64,000 nt of DNA from JAJVID01 sp035714085 (GTDB lineage Bacteria; Acidobacteriota; Blastocatellia; RBC074), in assembly GCA_035714085.1 (NCBI GenBank), contig DASTMP010000096.1, forward strand, positions 5,589 to 69,588, given 5' to 3'. A program made the translations under genes and the position numbers. Shown piece by piece: positions 27,701-36,462 of the stretch (position 1 is its first letter; each line of letters begins with the position of its first letter). Under the pieces are notes generated by a model. It was given only the letters and a program-made list of their open reading frames with translations, ran no database searches and was not told the DNA's origin.

Positions 27701-28006
27701 TTGATGACGACGCTGGCGCTGGTCGCTGGCATGCTGCCGCTCGCCCTCGGCACAGGCCCGGGCGCGGAGGAGCGCCGGACTATCGCCACAGTCGTCATCG
27801 GCGGGCAGTCGCTCTCACTGCTTTTGACGCTGCTCATAACACCCGTAGCCTATTCGATCTTTGATGACGTCGACGCATGGATTCGGCGACGGGCGTCCGC
27901 AAAACAGCCTGTCAAGCCTGCGGAGCCGGTCAAGGCTCCCGATCGTCTTCAGGCTTCGGATGAGATTCCGGAGATCAACGCGGCGCGGCCGGAGGCGGGC
28001 GATTAA
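24713..28006 (+). CDS. RND multidrug efflux transporter inner-membrane subunit (AcrB/HAE1 family)
   Basis: The 1097-residue protein has the AcrB layout: first membrane helix (PVFAAMIILALVVVGASSY), a large periplasmic loop, TM2-6 with GVVIDDAIVVLENIFRF carrying the paired TM4 aspartates of the proton relay, a second periplasmic loop, and TM8-12 with GVVKKNSILQIDHMNGL carrying the TM10 lysine. RND pumps use the proton gradient to export drugs, solvents or lipids with a periplasmic adaptor and an outer-membrane channel. Neither partner gene is adjacent, so they must be encoded elsewhere. The C-terminal tail of about 40 residues is longer than usual and Pro/Ala-rich. A palindrome 30 bp upstream may be an operator. 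Confidence 0.95.
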   Translation: MQKLAEICIKRPVFAAMIILALVVVGASSYFKLGVDRFPAVDVPTVTVRATLPGASPEEAETTLAQTLEEAVNTVEGIEQLRSVSSQGRSFVTATFGLDRDIDDAAQDVRDRVQGVTRLFPPGTDPPIVQKFDNERQGIMTIALSSYRSVRELSELADNIVRKQLERSSGVGEISISGGITRSINIWVDADRLSAYGIPITEVRDAVVRQNADVPGGNVDNGRRELSLRTMGRVVDPGLFNDLVIKTIGGAPVRVRDIGYAEDGTKEQRSISRLTDLTTAGGDPQKRAQTPGVPSVTIEVRRQTGANTMAVIEDVKRNMARVQAQLPSDVRLEVISDQSRYIKNALHEINVHLILGSLLACLVVLLFMRSWRSTIIAGIAIPTSVISTFGMMKALDFTLNSVTMLALVLMVGVVIDDAIVVLENIFRFIEEKKMHPMQAAKEATKEIGLAVLATTLSLVVIFLPISFMSSISGRFLYQFGITAAVAIMVSLLVSFTLTPMMSARLIHVSDAHQGDVAGSRRGFYSYIDRAYTWMLRLVMRHRFLVGSLALLVMASSVPLYGLVKQDFIPSNIDEAEFSVSLTAPEGTSLVSMNEALEAVEAELKQMPEVRMLLGRAGSSFLGAVNNADVYVRIPPHEERTINLTKFWKGLTRGEPLAVFRGNYSARDVQQKVRQRLRKFTHLRPAVRNPQTINLGGGGFTDVDFVLRGPDLTTLVKYANQLRDRAPELGLLDSDVTLKIDKPELRVNIDRARAADLGVDSTDIATALGIMVGGDERVSRFHDEQMNEDYDVQVRLKQGDRNDAETISRLYVPSSRGGLVSLGNLVNVKLEETSSRIDRLDRQRQVSLRANIAPGYALADRLVALRDEATRMNMPPGYNTAVSGRASELERTGAEFIVAFLLSIAFMYMILASQFESVIHPVTILLSLPLAVPFALISMWAMNDTLNLYSALGVLVLFGVVKKNSILQIDHMNGLRARGLSRYDAIIQANRDRLRPILMTTLALVAGMLPLALGTGPGAEERRTIATVVIGGQSLSLLLTLLITPVAYSIFDDVDAWIRRRASAKQPVKPAEPVKAPDRLQASDEIPEINAARPEAGD

Positions 28007-28040
28007 CCGCTTAACCGATTTTGAAATAAGAGCCCTTTCA

Positions 28041-28120
28041 AACACAAAGGGCCAAAGGTTCAAAGGCTCAAAAGGGACTGGGGATTTAGCGCCATTCAGC
28101 CCCTTGCCCCTTTGTGCTGA
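28041..28120. repeat. Weak intergenic palindrome, AAAGG words
   Basis: CACAAAGGG with following CAAAGG/CTCAAAAGGG words faces CCCCTTGCCCCTTTGTG across a short spacer. The arms match imperfectly. It lies between the RND gene and the Tat-exported protein. Confidence 0.5.
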
Positions 28121-28154
28121 AAAATCCGCCATCTACTTTTTATGGAGGCTAAAA

Positions 28155-29234
28155 ATGTCGCACGACAATTCGCGAGACTTTTCACGCCGGTTGTTTCTAC
28201 GTGGTTTGGGCGCGAGCGTCGCCGCATCGGCCGTCGCGCCGTCTCTATTTTCAGCTCACGCCGGAACGGATCCGATCATTCTCGGCGCGGGCAATCACCG
28301 CTACGAATGGGTTCGCGGATGGGGCAAGCTGCCTGAAGGCATGCAATTGGGCAGCACTCACGGCGCGACGCAGGTCGATTCGCAGAATCGCGTCTATTTC
28401 AACACTGATACCGAGAACGCGATCATCGTTTTCGACCAGGACGGCAAATTCATCAAATCGTTCGGTAAGGAATGGAAGGCGGACAAGGAAGGCAATGGCA
28501 CGCACGGAATGCTGATTCGCAAGGAGGGCCGCCAGGAGTTCATCTACCTGACCAACCTCTTCCGTCATGAATTCGCCAAACTGACGATCGACGGCGAAGT
28601 CGTCTGGGTGAAGGGCTATCCCGAAAAATCCGGAGTCTACCAGGACAAAGATCAATTCCGTCCGACCGGCGTCGCCGTCGCGCCGAATGGGGATTTTTAC
28701 GTCACCGACGGCTACGGCGCGAACTACATTCACCGCTACGACGCCAAAGGCGAGTACGTCAATTCGTGGGGAGGCAAGGTCAGCAAGGAGAACCCGAAAG
28801 AAGACGGCAAGTTCAACACCCCGCACGCGATCATCATTGACACGCGGGATAGGGAGCCACTGGTTCTGGTCACCGACCGCGCCAATCACCGGTTGCAGTG
28901 GTTCTCGCTCGAAGGCAAGCACGTCAAAACGCTCGACGGGACGGAGAACGATCAACTCCGGCTGCCGGCCACACTCCACATTCGCGGAACCGACCTGGTG
29001 ATCGGCGACCTCGGCGGTCGCGTGACGATCCTCGACAAAGAGAACAAGCTGATTACGCATCTCGGCGATCAGGTTGACGCCAAGATGCGCGCGACCAACA
29101 AACTCCCGCGCGAGCAATGGCTCGACGGAATTTTCGTCTCTCCGCACGGCGTCTGCTGGGACAAACAGGGCAACCTCTACGTCGAAGAGTGGATGGCCGT
29201 CGGAAGAATTGTTAAGTTGAAACGCCTGAAGTAG
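28155..29234 (+). CDS. Tat-exported NHL-repeat (six-bladed propeller) protein
   Basis: The start at 28155 follows GGAGG by five bases. The 359-residue protein begins with a twin-arginine signal (DFSRRLFLRGLGASVAASA), implying export in a folded state. NHL-type repeats follow: GVAVAPNGDFYVTDGYGANYIHRYDAKGEYVNSWG, HAIIIDT...LVLVTDRANHRLQWFSLEGK, and GVCWDKQGNLYVEEWMAVGRIVKL. They form a beta-propeller related to peptidylglycine lyase/NHL proteins. Enzymatic activity, if any, is unclear. It is followed by a palindromic repeat and then the CocE-type hydrolase gene on the same strand. Confidence 0.85.
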   Translation: MSHDNSRDFSRRLFLRGLGASVAASAVAPSLFSAHAGTDPIILGAGNHRYEWVRGWGKLPEGMQLGSTHGATQVDSQNRVYFNTDTENAIIVFDQDGKFIKSFGKEWKADKEGNGTHGMLIRKEGRQEFIYLTNLFRHEFAKLTIDGEVVWVKGYPEKSGVYQDKDQFRPTGVAVAPNGDFYVTDGYGANYIHRYDAKGEYVNSWGGKVSKENPKEDGKFNTPHAIIIDTRDREPLVLVTDRANHRLQWFSLEGKHVKTLDGTENDQLRLPATLHIRGTDLVIGDLGGRVTILDKENKLITHLGDQVDAKMRATNKLPREQWLDGIFVSPHGVCWDKQGNLYVEEWMAVGRIVKLKRLK

Positions 29235-29250
29235 GGGCGCCGAAACAATG

Positions 29251-29333
29251 AAAATCAACCACGAAGAAACGAAGAGCGCGAAGATTTCTTTCTGTTCTTT
29301 CTTCGCGCTCTTCGTTTCTTCGTGGTTGATTTT
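29251..29333. repeat. Perfect palindrome with CACGAAGAAACGAAG arms
   Basis: Inverted arms of about 34 bp (AAAATCAACCACGAAGAAAC and onward at 29251-29284; inverse at 29300-29333) surround a 15-base loop. A near-identical element lies at 57238-57320. It ends 15 bases before the hydrolase start codon. Confidence 0.9.
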
Positions 29334-29348
29334 CCGCAGGAGATAGTA

Positions 29349-31244
29349 ATGCTGAACAAGTTTGCCTCATCGCGCAGCGCGAGATTCCATCACATCATTT
29401 TGACGGCGGCGCTGTTGGCTTTGATCGCCCCGCTCAGCCGAACTCAGGCCATACAACCATCACAGACCGGCGAGGTGAAGTTCGAGGCCCTCGAAGAGAT
29501 GATTCCGATGCGTGACGGCGTCAAGCTCTATACGATCATTTGCCTCCCGAAAAACCCCACGGAGCGGCTGCCGATCTTGCTGCAGCGCACTCCTTACGGC
29601 GTCGGACCCGGAATGGCGGGAAGGCTGCCTTTTGTTTACAAGGAACTGGTCGCGGACGGTTACATCTTCGCTTTTCAGGACATTCGCGGGAAATACAAGT
29701 CCGAGGGCGACTTCAGAATGAATCGTCCGCCGCGCGACAAGAGCGATCCGAAGTCGATTGACGAGGCGTCTGACACTTACGACACGATTGATTGGATGGT
29801 CAAACACGTCAAGAACAACAACGGTCGCGTGGGCGTTTTCGGCGTGTCTTATCCGGGGTGGCTGGCCGCCGTTCCGCTGCTCGAACCGCATCCGGCGCTG
29901 AAGGCCCTGTCTCCGCAGGCGGCGATGACCGACACCTGGCTAGGCGACGACTTCTTCCATCAGGGCGGATTTCGTCTCGCCTACGGTTACGAGTATGTCT
30001 ATGGCGTCGAGAGCGCGAAGGGCGGCGCCGACCCGTCGTTCGACACTTACGACATGTTCGAGTGGTATCTGAAGAAGGGCGCGCTCTCGAATTTCCTGAC
30101 GCCGACGCTTCCCACCTGGAAGGATTTCATCGAGCATCCGTCATTCGACGATTTCTGGAAATCGCGCTCGGCGTCGCATTACCTGAAAGATCCTGTCGTC
30201 CCGACGCTGCACGTCGCGGGCTGGTTCGACCAGGAGGATTTCTACGGCCCGATGAAGACTTATGTCGCGCTGGAGAGGAATGACAAGTTGAAGAACAACT
30301 ACGTCGTCATAGGCCCATGGAATCACGGCGGATGGCGACGCGGGGAAGGCGATAAGCTCGGCAATATCGAATTTAAAAACGCGACAGGCAATTACTTCCG
30401 CGAAAAGATCGAAGCGCCCTGGTTCGCTTATCACCTCAAAGGCAAAGGCTCGCTCAAGGAGCCAGAGGCCGTCACGTTTCAGACCGGCAGTAACGAATGG
30501 AAGACTTATGATCAGTGGCCTCCCCTGAACATCACGACAGAGCGGAAACTCTATTTCCACGCCAACGGCAAGCTCTCTTTCGACGCGCCGACCGACGACG
30601 GCGACAAGGCGTTCGACAGCTATGTCTCCGACCCTGCCAATCCCGTTCCTTACCGCAGTCGCCCGATCGAGCCGACCTACTTCGCGAAAGGCTCGGGTTG
30701 GTATACGTGGCTGATGGAAGACCAGCGGTTCGCCAGCGATCGCCCCGACGTATTGAGCTGGGAGACCGAAGTGTTGGCCGAAGACGTCACCGTCTCAGGC
30801 GAGATCATCGCGCAGCTCTTCGCCTCGACTTCGGGGACGGACAGCGACTGGGTCGTCAAGTTGATTGACGTCTACCCGCAAGAGTGGCCCGACAATCACA
30901 AAATGGGAGGCTATCAGTTCATGGTCGCCGGCGAGGTGTTGCGCGGCAGGTATCACAAAGGCTTCGATAGGCCCGAACCGTTGGTCCCCGACAAGGTGAC
31001 GGAGTTCGACGTCGATCTCATTCACAAAGACCACTGCTTCAAGAAGGGGCACAAGATCATGGTTCAAGTCCAGAGTACGTGGTTCCCGGTGATTGACCGC
31101 AACCCGCAGAAATATGTCGAGAACATCTTCAAGGCGAAGGACCCTGATTACGTCGCCGCGACCCAGCGTGTTTATAGATCGAAGTCCCACGCATCAGGCG
31201 TTAAATTGCCGGTGGTAACAGAGCGTCCCGCTGAGCATCGCTAA
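29349..31244 (+). CDS. Secreted CocE/NonD-type alpha/beta hydrolase (X-Pro dipeptidyl-peptidase S15 family)
   Basis: From the ATG at 29349 (GGAG upstream) the 631-residue product has a signal peptide (LTAALLALIAPLSRTQA). The catalytic domain includes EEMIPMRDGVKL, QDIRGKYKSEGDF, and nucleophile motif GVFGVSYPG. Asp (AGWFDQED) and His (GPWNHGGW) complete the triad. The C-terminal jelly-roll typical of CocE/XPDAP is present (DVTVSGEIIAQLFASTSGTDSDWVVKLIDVYP). The family hydrolyses esters or N-acyl/prolyl peptide bonds; here the exported location suggests scavenging. The in-frame ATG at 29322 lies inside the upstream palindrome and is not preferred. Confidence 0.92.
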   Translation: MLNKFASSRSARFHHIILTAALLALIAPLSRTQAIQPSQTGEVKFEALEEMIPMRDGVKLYTIICLPKNPTERLPILLQRTPYGVGPGMAGRLPFVYKELVADGYIFAFQDIRGKYKSEGDFRMNRPPRDKSDPKSIDEASDTYDTIDWMVKHVKNNNGRVGVFGVSYPGWLAAVPLLEPHPALKALSPQAAMTDTWLGDDFFHQGGFRLAYGYEYVYGVESAKGGADPSFDTYDMFEWYLKKGALSNFLTPTLPTWKDFIEHPSFDDFWKSRSASHYLKDPVVPTLHVAGWFDQEDFYGPMKTYVALERNDKLKNNYVVIGPWNHGGWRRGEGDKLGNIEFKNATGNYFREKIEAPWFAYHLKGKGSLKEPEAVTFQTGSNEWKTYDQWPPLNITTERKLYFHANGKLSFDAPTDDGDKAFDSYVSDPANPVPYRSRPIEPTYFAKGSGWYTWLMEDQRFASDRPDVLSWETEVLAEDVTVSGEIIAQLFASTSGTDSDWVVKLIDVYPQEWPDNHKMGGYQFMVAGEVLRGRYHKGFDRPEPLVPDKVTEFDVDLIHKDHCFKKGHKIMVQVQSTWFPVIDRNPQKYVENIFKAKDPDYVAATQRVYRSKSHASGVKLPVVTERPAEHR

Positions 31245-31262
31245 ATGTGGATGAATAGGCGC

Positions 31263-31323
31263 CGAAGGGCGCCGCAGATCACATAGGGCATAATGATTTC
31301 TCTGTGATCTGTGGCGCCCTTCG
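31263..31323. repeat. Palindromic repeat, GAAGGGCGCC arms
   Basis: CGAAGGGCGCCGCAGATCAC faces GTGATCTGTGGCGCCCTTCG. It lies just after the hydrolase stop; a GC-rich palindrome (GCCGCCTCGGCGGC) follows at about 31333. Confidence 0.85.
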
Positions 31324-31418
31324 TGGTTAATAGCCGCCTCGGCGGCGCCAGCCACGGACGCGAGTCAACAGCTCGCAAGGCGCCTGATCACTTTCGCCCC
31401 AGCGCTTAATACAAATGG

Positions 31419-31449
31419 GCGGCGGCGGACACTCTGATCCGCCGCCGCC
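31419..31449 (-). terminator. GC hairpin downstream of cytochrome copy 1
   Basis: GGCGGCGGCGGA and its inverse form a strong stem after the stop of the 31483-32691 gene. The same hairpin follows the second copy at 35190. The following bases (ATTTGTATT on the minus strand) are only moderately U-rich, so termination is plausible but not certain. Confidence 0.45.
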
Positions 31450-31482
31450 GGAAATCCTGCGGAACAAATTGCAGGCAGGGGT

Positions 31483-32691
31483 TTATAACGAATTGAGGAA
31501 TGTGATCAGTTGATTCTTCTGGTTGTCACTAAGCGAAATGTAGTTGTTGATGACGGCTGTCGCCTGGCCCGCATGGCGCAGGATCATCTCATTGCGGTTG
31601 ACCGTCTCGCCGTCATGCCCAAGGCGGTCGCGGCTGCGCATGCCCCAGAGCGGCGGCGTGCGGAGCTGGTTCCGTGTTCCTTGACCGCCATTCTGGACGA
31701 TTCCATCGCCGGTCCCCACGTTGTGCAATAGGAAATCACTGAACGGGCGGATGCGCTTGTTGCCGAGCGCCGCCGGAACCGTGAAGGCGCCGTTGTTGAT
31801 CACCGTGCCCGGAGCGACGGTGTTGATCGAGGCGACGTGGCAGATGTCGCAGCCGATGGCGTCGAAGATTTGCGCGCCGGTGACGGCGTCCGCCGTGGCG
31901 GCCAGTGCGGCGTCGCGCGGAGGCGCCTTGGTCGCGCGCATGAACCGGGCGAAGGCCGCGATGTCATCCCCGTCATCCTCCGGGTCGGGGACCGTATCGA
32001 TGGAGGCGACCGACCTGCCGTTGGAAGTATTCTCGGTCGGCTGCAGTGGACTGGTGATGCCCATCTCATTGAGGTAGGCGTCGGCGGAGAAGGAGACCAG
32101 GCTGGCATGCTGATTCTTCCAGCCGAAGCGCGCGCCGCGCACCGCGTTGCTGGCTTCGTTCACCGGCACCTGGATGAACGTGCCTCTCTGAGCCGCGGGC
32201 TGACCATTGGCGATGGCGACCAGCGTGTTGCTGTCAATAGCCTCGACGAAGCCGTCGCCGAGCGTGTTGAGAGAGGTGCGGAAGGTGCGTACCTCGTTGC
32301 CGCCGAGCACGCGCTCCTGGAAGTTGGCGTTGATCGACCGGTCGTTGATCAACGATCCGCCAGGATGGTCAACGAAGTTTACTCCGTTGAAGTGACCGGC
32401 CCGCAGCTCGGTGATCTGGCTGATGCCGCCGATGACCGGGTTCTGGTGGCACTCGCCGCAGGATTGGGCGTTGTAGACCGGCCCCAGGCCGTCCGCAATC
32501 TGCTCCTGCTCGGCGAATACATCGCGGTCTGCGTCGTGGGTGGCCTGATTGACCATCCCATTGGTTAGATTGTCGAATCCGGTCGGGGCGTCTGTAACAC
32601 CGGTTTGACTGTAAACGGAGTTGTTCATGTAAAGTGGCAGGCTGATCCCGATCGCGAAGAGGATCAGTAGTGAAAGCTTCATCTTCCTCAT
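31483..32691 (-). CDS. Di-haem c-type cytochrome, DUF1111/DHOR family, copy 1
   Basis: The 402-residue exported protein has a signal peptide (KLSLLILFAIGISLPL) and two CxxCH haem sites: CGECH (78-82) within GLGPVYNAQSCGECHQNPV, and CDICH (about 281-285). Downstream it has TPPLWGMRSRDRLGHDGE, typical of the family (Pfam DHOR, distantly related to di-haem peroxidases). It probably transfers electrons in the periplasm; the substrate is unknown. It starts 11 bases after AGGAGG. A nearly identical gene of exactly the same length lies 3771 bp away (35254-36462), and the flanks are duplicated too. Confidence 0.92.
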   Translation of the reverse strand: MRKMKLSLLILFAIGISLPLYMNNSVYSQTGVTDAPTGFDNLTNGMVNQATHDADRDVFAEQEQIADGLGPVYNAQSCGECHQNPVIGGISQITELRAGHFNGVNFVDHPGGSLINDRSINANFQERVLGGNEVRTFRTSLNTLGDGFVEAIDSNTLVAIANGQPAAQRGTFIQVPVNEASNAVRGARFGWKNQHASLVSFSADAYLNEMGITSPLQPTENTSNGRSVASIDTVPDPEDDGDDIAAFARFMRATKAPPRDAALAATADAVTGAQIFDAIGCDICHVASINTVAPGTVINNGAFTVPAALGNKRIRPFSDFLLHNVGTGDGIVQNGGQGTRNQLRTPPLWGMRSRDRLGHDGETVNRNEMILRHAGQATAVINNYISLSDNQKNQLITFLNSL

Positions 32692-32784
32692 ATGACTTGT
32701 TCCTCCTGGATTGTTTGTAAATGGCTGCGCGGAAAGCGTAGCCCCTAGGGTTGTTTATTGAGGCTGATCTGATTCTTGAGGAAC

Positions 32785-32864
32785 GTTACTTGAGGGGAGC
32801 CGTCGTACGACGACCTGGTGAACCTGAGCGCCGGGGCATCACGCGTATTCATCAGGCAAGTAAC
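32785..32864. promoter_or_regulatory. Conserved inverted repeat upstream of cytochrome copy 1
   Basis: GTTACTTG (32785) pairs with CAAGTAAC (32857), and inside it CCTGGTGAA pairs with TTCATCAGG. The same nested pairing recurs upstream of copy 2 (36556-36635), where the loop sequence has changed but pairing is kept. It lies about 95-175 bp before the start, so an operator or leader structure is possible. The rest of 32692-33287 is AT-rich with no gene seen. Confidence 0.55.
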
Positions 32865-33287
32865 GAAGATAGACCTGCCTGCATTCGCGAAAGAGGGCGC
32901 AACAATCTATGATTAACAGGGGATGATCTACTTTAATTTAACTAGCGCGATTATTCGGATAGATTTTGTGAGAAGTATTGCTAGTTTCTATATAATGCCA
33001 CAAAACATACTCGCCGATTATAGAACTGTCAACTAAATATATAGAAAATTCACGGCGCGATTACCAGATTAATCTACCAGTCGTCTTAATCTAATAGTGC
33101 GCATGATTAATTTTATGAACTTGATATCGTTCAGCTTTCTATCTTACCTGAGGTGGGAACTGGCGAAGATGTTACTCGGCCGTTTGAAGGTGAACTGGCG
33201 AAATAGCTTCTGGCGTTAAGTCTGCAGTGGCGCCAGCGAGGCCCCCTGAGCATCGCTAAATTGGCGTAGCGCCGCGCGCGGCGCTGT

Positions 33288-34400
33288 TTAGGGAGAGAGA
33301 CGTTTGGGGCCGCCGCTCTTATCTTCCCGCGTTTCTTTGATGGCGATTTCGCGCGAGCCTGAATCGAATATCGCTCCAGTTTGGCCACCGAAGACCCGAT
33401 AGGCGAGGATGATCGGCCCATGCGCCTCGCGCGGGATTTCGAGCGAGAATTCCTGCCTGGACTTACCAGCGACAGTGCTTCCTCTCCGCTCGTCTTTGAG
33501 GAGAAAATTCCCGCCGTCTTTGACTGTCAATTCCAACCGGTAGCCGCGCGTCGCATCGCCCAGGAGCTCGATGACAGCCCGCGCTGATTCGCCCGGCGCG
33601 TAAGCCGGGCGGTCGAACGTCAACGCGCTGACCGATACCGAATCGGATGTGGCCAATTGATCGAGATCGACCTCGCCGCTGGCCAGCGTCTGGCCGGTCG
33701 ATGAGGTGAGCGTGTAGCTGAGCTTGCGTTCGCTCAACGTCTCAGGCAACTTGAATTCAATGGAAGCGCGGCCATCGATTGTGACCTGCTGGCGACGTTG
33801 AAAATCCTTGGCGCTAAGGATGAAGCTGGCGTTTTTGATAGGAGTGTCCGACTCGATATCGAAAGTCAGGAGGAAAGGCTCGGCCTGGTCGTTGGTTGGT
33901 ATTTCGGCGTCTCTATTCGCCAAGCCGCGCGTTAGCTGCGCGTTTACGCTTATCTCCGCGGAGCTTTTCTTAGACGCGGGCGCCTGCTTGGGCGCCGTTT
34001 CTCTTTCGCTTCCGGCGGTTGTCTTGATCGGCGCGATTTTGAACAGGACGAGCTCCCCGGCTTGATTGTAGACCGCCAGCGAGTATTGGTTGCCCGATGT
34101 CTCCGATGCACTAGCAGTCGGGAGCGGGAAGCGGCGTGTTTCATTCGGGCCGAGGCTGATCGTAAGCTGAATAGCCGTGTCCGCTGAAAGCCCGGCGCTG
34201 ACTTTGGCGGTTCCTTGGAATGCACGTGTGTCGCTCAGATTGGTAAGGACGACTTGAATCTGGGCGCCGGCGCGCTCAGCCTCTCCTGCTATCACCGGCG
34301 ATTTTTTCCCCGCGCCGCCAGCGCCCGTGGATTGCGCACAGACGGACGGCGTGACTGCCGTTAACGTCAACAGGATGAATGCATATGTAAGCGACTTCAT
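33288..34400 (-). CDS. Exported Ig-like beta-sandwich protein, unknown function
   Basis: Start 34400 is chosen for GGAGGTG upstream and the signal peptide (MKSLTYAFILLTLTAVTPSVCAQ). The mature protein of about 350 residues is beta-rich. Its C-terminal part (VSALTFDRPAYAPGESARAVIE, RLELTVKDGGNFLLKDERRG) resembles macroglobulin MG-type or Ig-like domains used for protein contacts. No enzymatic motif is visible. It follows the lipoprotein gene by 26 bp, so they probably form an operon. Both lie inside the span bounded by the two cytochrome copies. Confidence 0.75.
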   Translation of the reverse strand: MKSLTYAFILLTLTAVTPSVCAQSTGAGGAGKKSPVIAGEAERAGAQIQVVLTNLSDTRAFQGTAKVSAGLSADTAIQLTISLGPNETRRFPLPTASASETSGNQYSLAVYNQAGELVLFKIAPIKTTAGSERETAPKQAPASKKSSAEISVNAQLTRGLANRDAEIPTNDQAEPFLLTFDIESDTPIKNASFILSAKDFQRRQQVTIDGRASIEFKLPETLSERKLSYTLTSSTGQTLASGEVDLDQLATSDSVSVSALTFDRPAYAPGESARAVIELLGDATRGYRLELTVKDGGNFLLKDERRGSTVAGKSRQEFSLEIPREAHGPIILAYRVFGGQTGAIFDSGSREIAIKETREDKSGGPKRLSP

Positions 34401-34426
34401 AAATAACCACCTCCGACTCTCATAAT

Positions 34427-35152
34427 TCAAGGCCCGATTGTTCCCAACCGACGCCACGCGTATTTGGCTCCGGTGTAATAGAGCAACCCCGGGTTTTTGT
34501 CCAGAGTCTGGCTGACCACATCGCCGCGCAGCCGTGGCGGGTCTTTGTATTTCCCGACTATCTTGACCGCTTCCTTGAACGGGGTCAATTTGATTCCGTC
34601 GCCCACGACGTTTTTAAGCAAGTAGCTTTGCCGGGCCTGCGGATTGCGCCATCCTTGAGGGCCGTAACCGTGGATAACAGCAAGCAACAGGTCGTGCTCC
34701 TCGATGACTGTCGGTTCCACCATTTGGAGAAGGATGCGCCCGTGTCGCTGTGGAACTGACGGCTTGACCTTTTGCGGAGAGCACCGAATCCAGTTTGCAA
34801 CCTCGCTGTTGAGCCTCGCGAGCTGCCCCGGGGCTGGTCTAACCACTACGCCCAAGTCAATCGAGTTGTCGCCGTTGAAATCGCCGGCGATGAAATATTG
34901 TGGGCGGCTTGATTCAACGAACACAGTTTGGCCATAGACGCGTTTGATCGCCTCCTGCGCTTCCGCCGGTTGAGGAGGTCGGAGCTCCGGCGGCCCCTCT
35001 GTGGGTGTCGGAGGTAGAGCCATCGCCTGTGGCTGCTGCTCGACCTGGGTTCGAGGTTGTTGTTGCTGCTTTGAACGAGAGCAGGCGGAGATTGCTGCGC
35101 AAATGAATGTAATAATGAGAAAGAATGACAGAATTGTTATTCGGCTCGGCAT
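34427..35152 (-). CDS. Lipoprotein, unknown function
   Basis: The 241-residue protein has a lipoprotein signal (ITILSFFLIITFICAAISAC) with the lipidated Cys about 24. A Gln/Pro-rich linker follows (about 30-65), then a globular part with an FG-GAP/calcium-like segment GDFNGDNSIDLGVVVRP. I recognise no family. It is upstream of and probably co-transcribed with the exported beta-sandwich protein. Confidence 0.75.
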   Translation of the reverse strand: MPSRITILSFFLIITFICAAISACSRSKQQQQPRTQVEQQPQAMALPPTPTEGPPELRPPQPAEAQEAIKRVYGQTVFVESSRPQYFIAGDFNGDNSIDLGVVVRPAPGQLARLNSEVANWIRCSPQKVKPSVPQRHGRILLQMVEPTVIEEHDLLLAVIHGYGPQGWRNPQARQSYLLKNVVGDGIKLTPFKEAVKIVGKYKDPPRLRGDVVSQTLDKNPGLLYYTGAKYAWRRLGTIGP

Positions 35153-35189
35153 GTCTTCACTCAGCGGACTCTATTGTAATTCAAATAGG

Positions 35190-35219
35190 ACGGCGGCGGA
35201 CACTCTGATCCGCCGCCGC
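35190..35219 (-). terminator. GC hairpin downstream of cytochrome copy 2
   Basis: This is the same GGCGGCGGA/TCCGCCGCC stem as at 31419, in the same position relative to the stop codon. It belongs to the duplicated block and may also be the end of the transcript. Confidence 0.45.
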
Positions 35220-35253
35220 CGGAAATCCTGCAGAACAAATTGCAGGTAGGGGT

Positions 35254-36462
35254 TTATAACGAATTGAGGAATGTGATCAGTTGATTCTTCTGAGTATCGC
35301 TAAGCGAGAGGTAGTTGTTGATGATGGGGTTCGCCTGGCCAAAATGCCGCAGGATCGCCTCGTTGCGGTTGACCGTCTCGCCGTCATGCATCAACCGGTC
35401 GCGGGAGCGCACACCCCAGAGCGGCGGCGTGCGCATCTGGTTCCGTGTTCCTTGCCCGCCATTCTGGACGATTCCATCGCCGGTTCCCACGTTGTGGAGC
35501 AGGAAATCGCTGAACGGGCGGATGCGCTTGTTGCCGAGCGCCGCCGGAACCGTGAAGGCGCCGTTGTTGATCACCGTGCCCGGAGCGACGGTGTTGATCG
35601 AGGCGACGTGGCAGATGTCGCAGCCGATGGCGTCGAAGATGGCCGCGCCGGTGACGGCGTCCGCCGTGGCGGCCAGTGCGGCGTCACGAGCCGGCGCCTT
35701 GGTCGCGCGCATGAACCGGGCGAAGGCCTCGATGTCATCCCCGTCATCCTCCGGGTCGGGGACCGTATCGATACCGGCGACCGACCTGCCAACGGAGGTG
35801 TTCTCGGTCGGCTGCAATGGACTGGTGATGCCCATCTCATTGAGGTAGGCGTCGGCGGAGAAGGAGATCAGGCTGGCATGCTGATTCTTCCAGCCGAAGC
35901 GCGCGCCGCGCACCGCGTTGCCGGCTTCGTTCACCGGCACCTGGATGAAAGTGCCTGCCTGGCCGGCGGGTTGGCCGGCCGCGATGGCGACCAGCGTGTT
36001 GCTGTCAATGGCCTCGACGAAGCCGTCGCCGAGCGTGTTGAGCGAAGTGCGGAAGGTGCGTACCTCGTTGCCGGCTGGCACGCGCTCTTGGAAGTTTGCG
36101 TTGATCGACCGGTCGTTGATCAACGATCCGCCCGCAGCGTCAACGAAGTTTATGCCGTTGAAGTGACCGGCCCGCAGCTCGGTGATCTGGCTGATGCCGC
36201 CGGTGACCGGGTTCTGATGACACTCACCGCAGGATTGGGCGTTGTAGACCGGCCCCAGGCCGTCGGCAATCTGCTCTTGCTCGGCGAATACATCGCGGTC
36301 AGCGTCGAATTGGGCCTGGGTAGTGAACCCGTTAGTCAGGTTGTCGAATCCGGTCGGGGCGTCTGTAATCCCGGTTTGACTGTAAACGGAGTTGTTCGTG
36401 TAAAGTGGCAGACTGATCCCTATCGCGAAGAGGATCAGCAGTGATAGCTTCAACGTCCTCAT
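35254..36462 (-). CDS. Di-haem c-type cytochrome, DUF1111/DHOR family, copy 2
   Basis: The 402-residue protein is almost identical to copy 1 at 31483-32691, with scattered substitutions (for example near residues 46-52, 98-112, 128 and 170-180) and no insertions or deletions. Both haem sites (CGECH, CDICH) and the signal peptide are kept, so both copies look functional. About 70 bp downstream and about 200 bp upstream are also shared, showing a recent block duplication. Differential regulation cannot be judged from sequence. Confidence 0.92.
   Translation of the reverse strand: MRTLKLSLLILFAIGISLPLYTNNSVYSQTGITDAPTGFDNLTNGFTTQAQFDADRDVFAEQEQIADGLGPVYNAQSCGECHQNPVTGGISQITELRAGHFNGINFVDAAGGSLINDRSINANFQERVPAGNEVRTFRTSLNTLGDGFVEAIDSNTLVAIAAGQPAGQAGTFIQVPVNEAGNAVRGARFGWKNQHASLISFSADAYLNEMGITSPLQPTENTSVGRSVAGIDTVPDPEDDGDDIEAFARFMRATKAPARDAALAATADAVTGAAIFDAIGCDICHVASINTVAPGTVINNGAFTVPAALGNKRIRPFSDFLLHNVGTGDGIVQNGGQGTRNQMRTPPLWGVRSRDRLMHDGETVNRNEAILRHFGQANPIINNYLSLSDTQKNQLITFLNSL

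Noticed and set aside
28251..29258. 335-codon frame opposite the NHL-repeat gene
   Set aside because: The plus strand has a Tat signal, ribosome-binding site and clear repeats; the antisense frame has none.
32785..32864. Possible integron attC site (GTTAC...GTAAC-like ends)
   Set aside because: The pattern lacks the attC R/L box layout, and no integron integrase is nearby; the Xer gene at 50962 is of housekeeping type.
35281..36444. 387-codon frame opposite cytochrome copy 2 and a similar one opposite copy 1
   Set aside because: Mirror frames of conserved haem proteins; composition is not protein-like.
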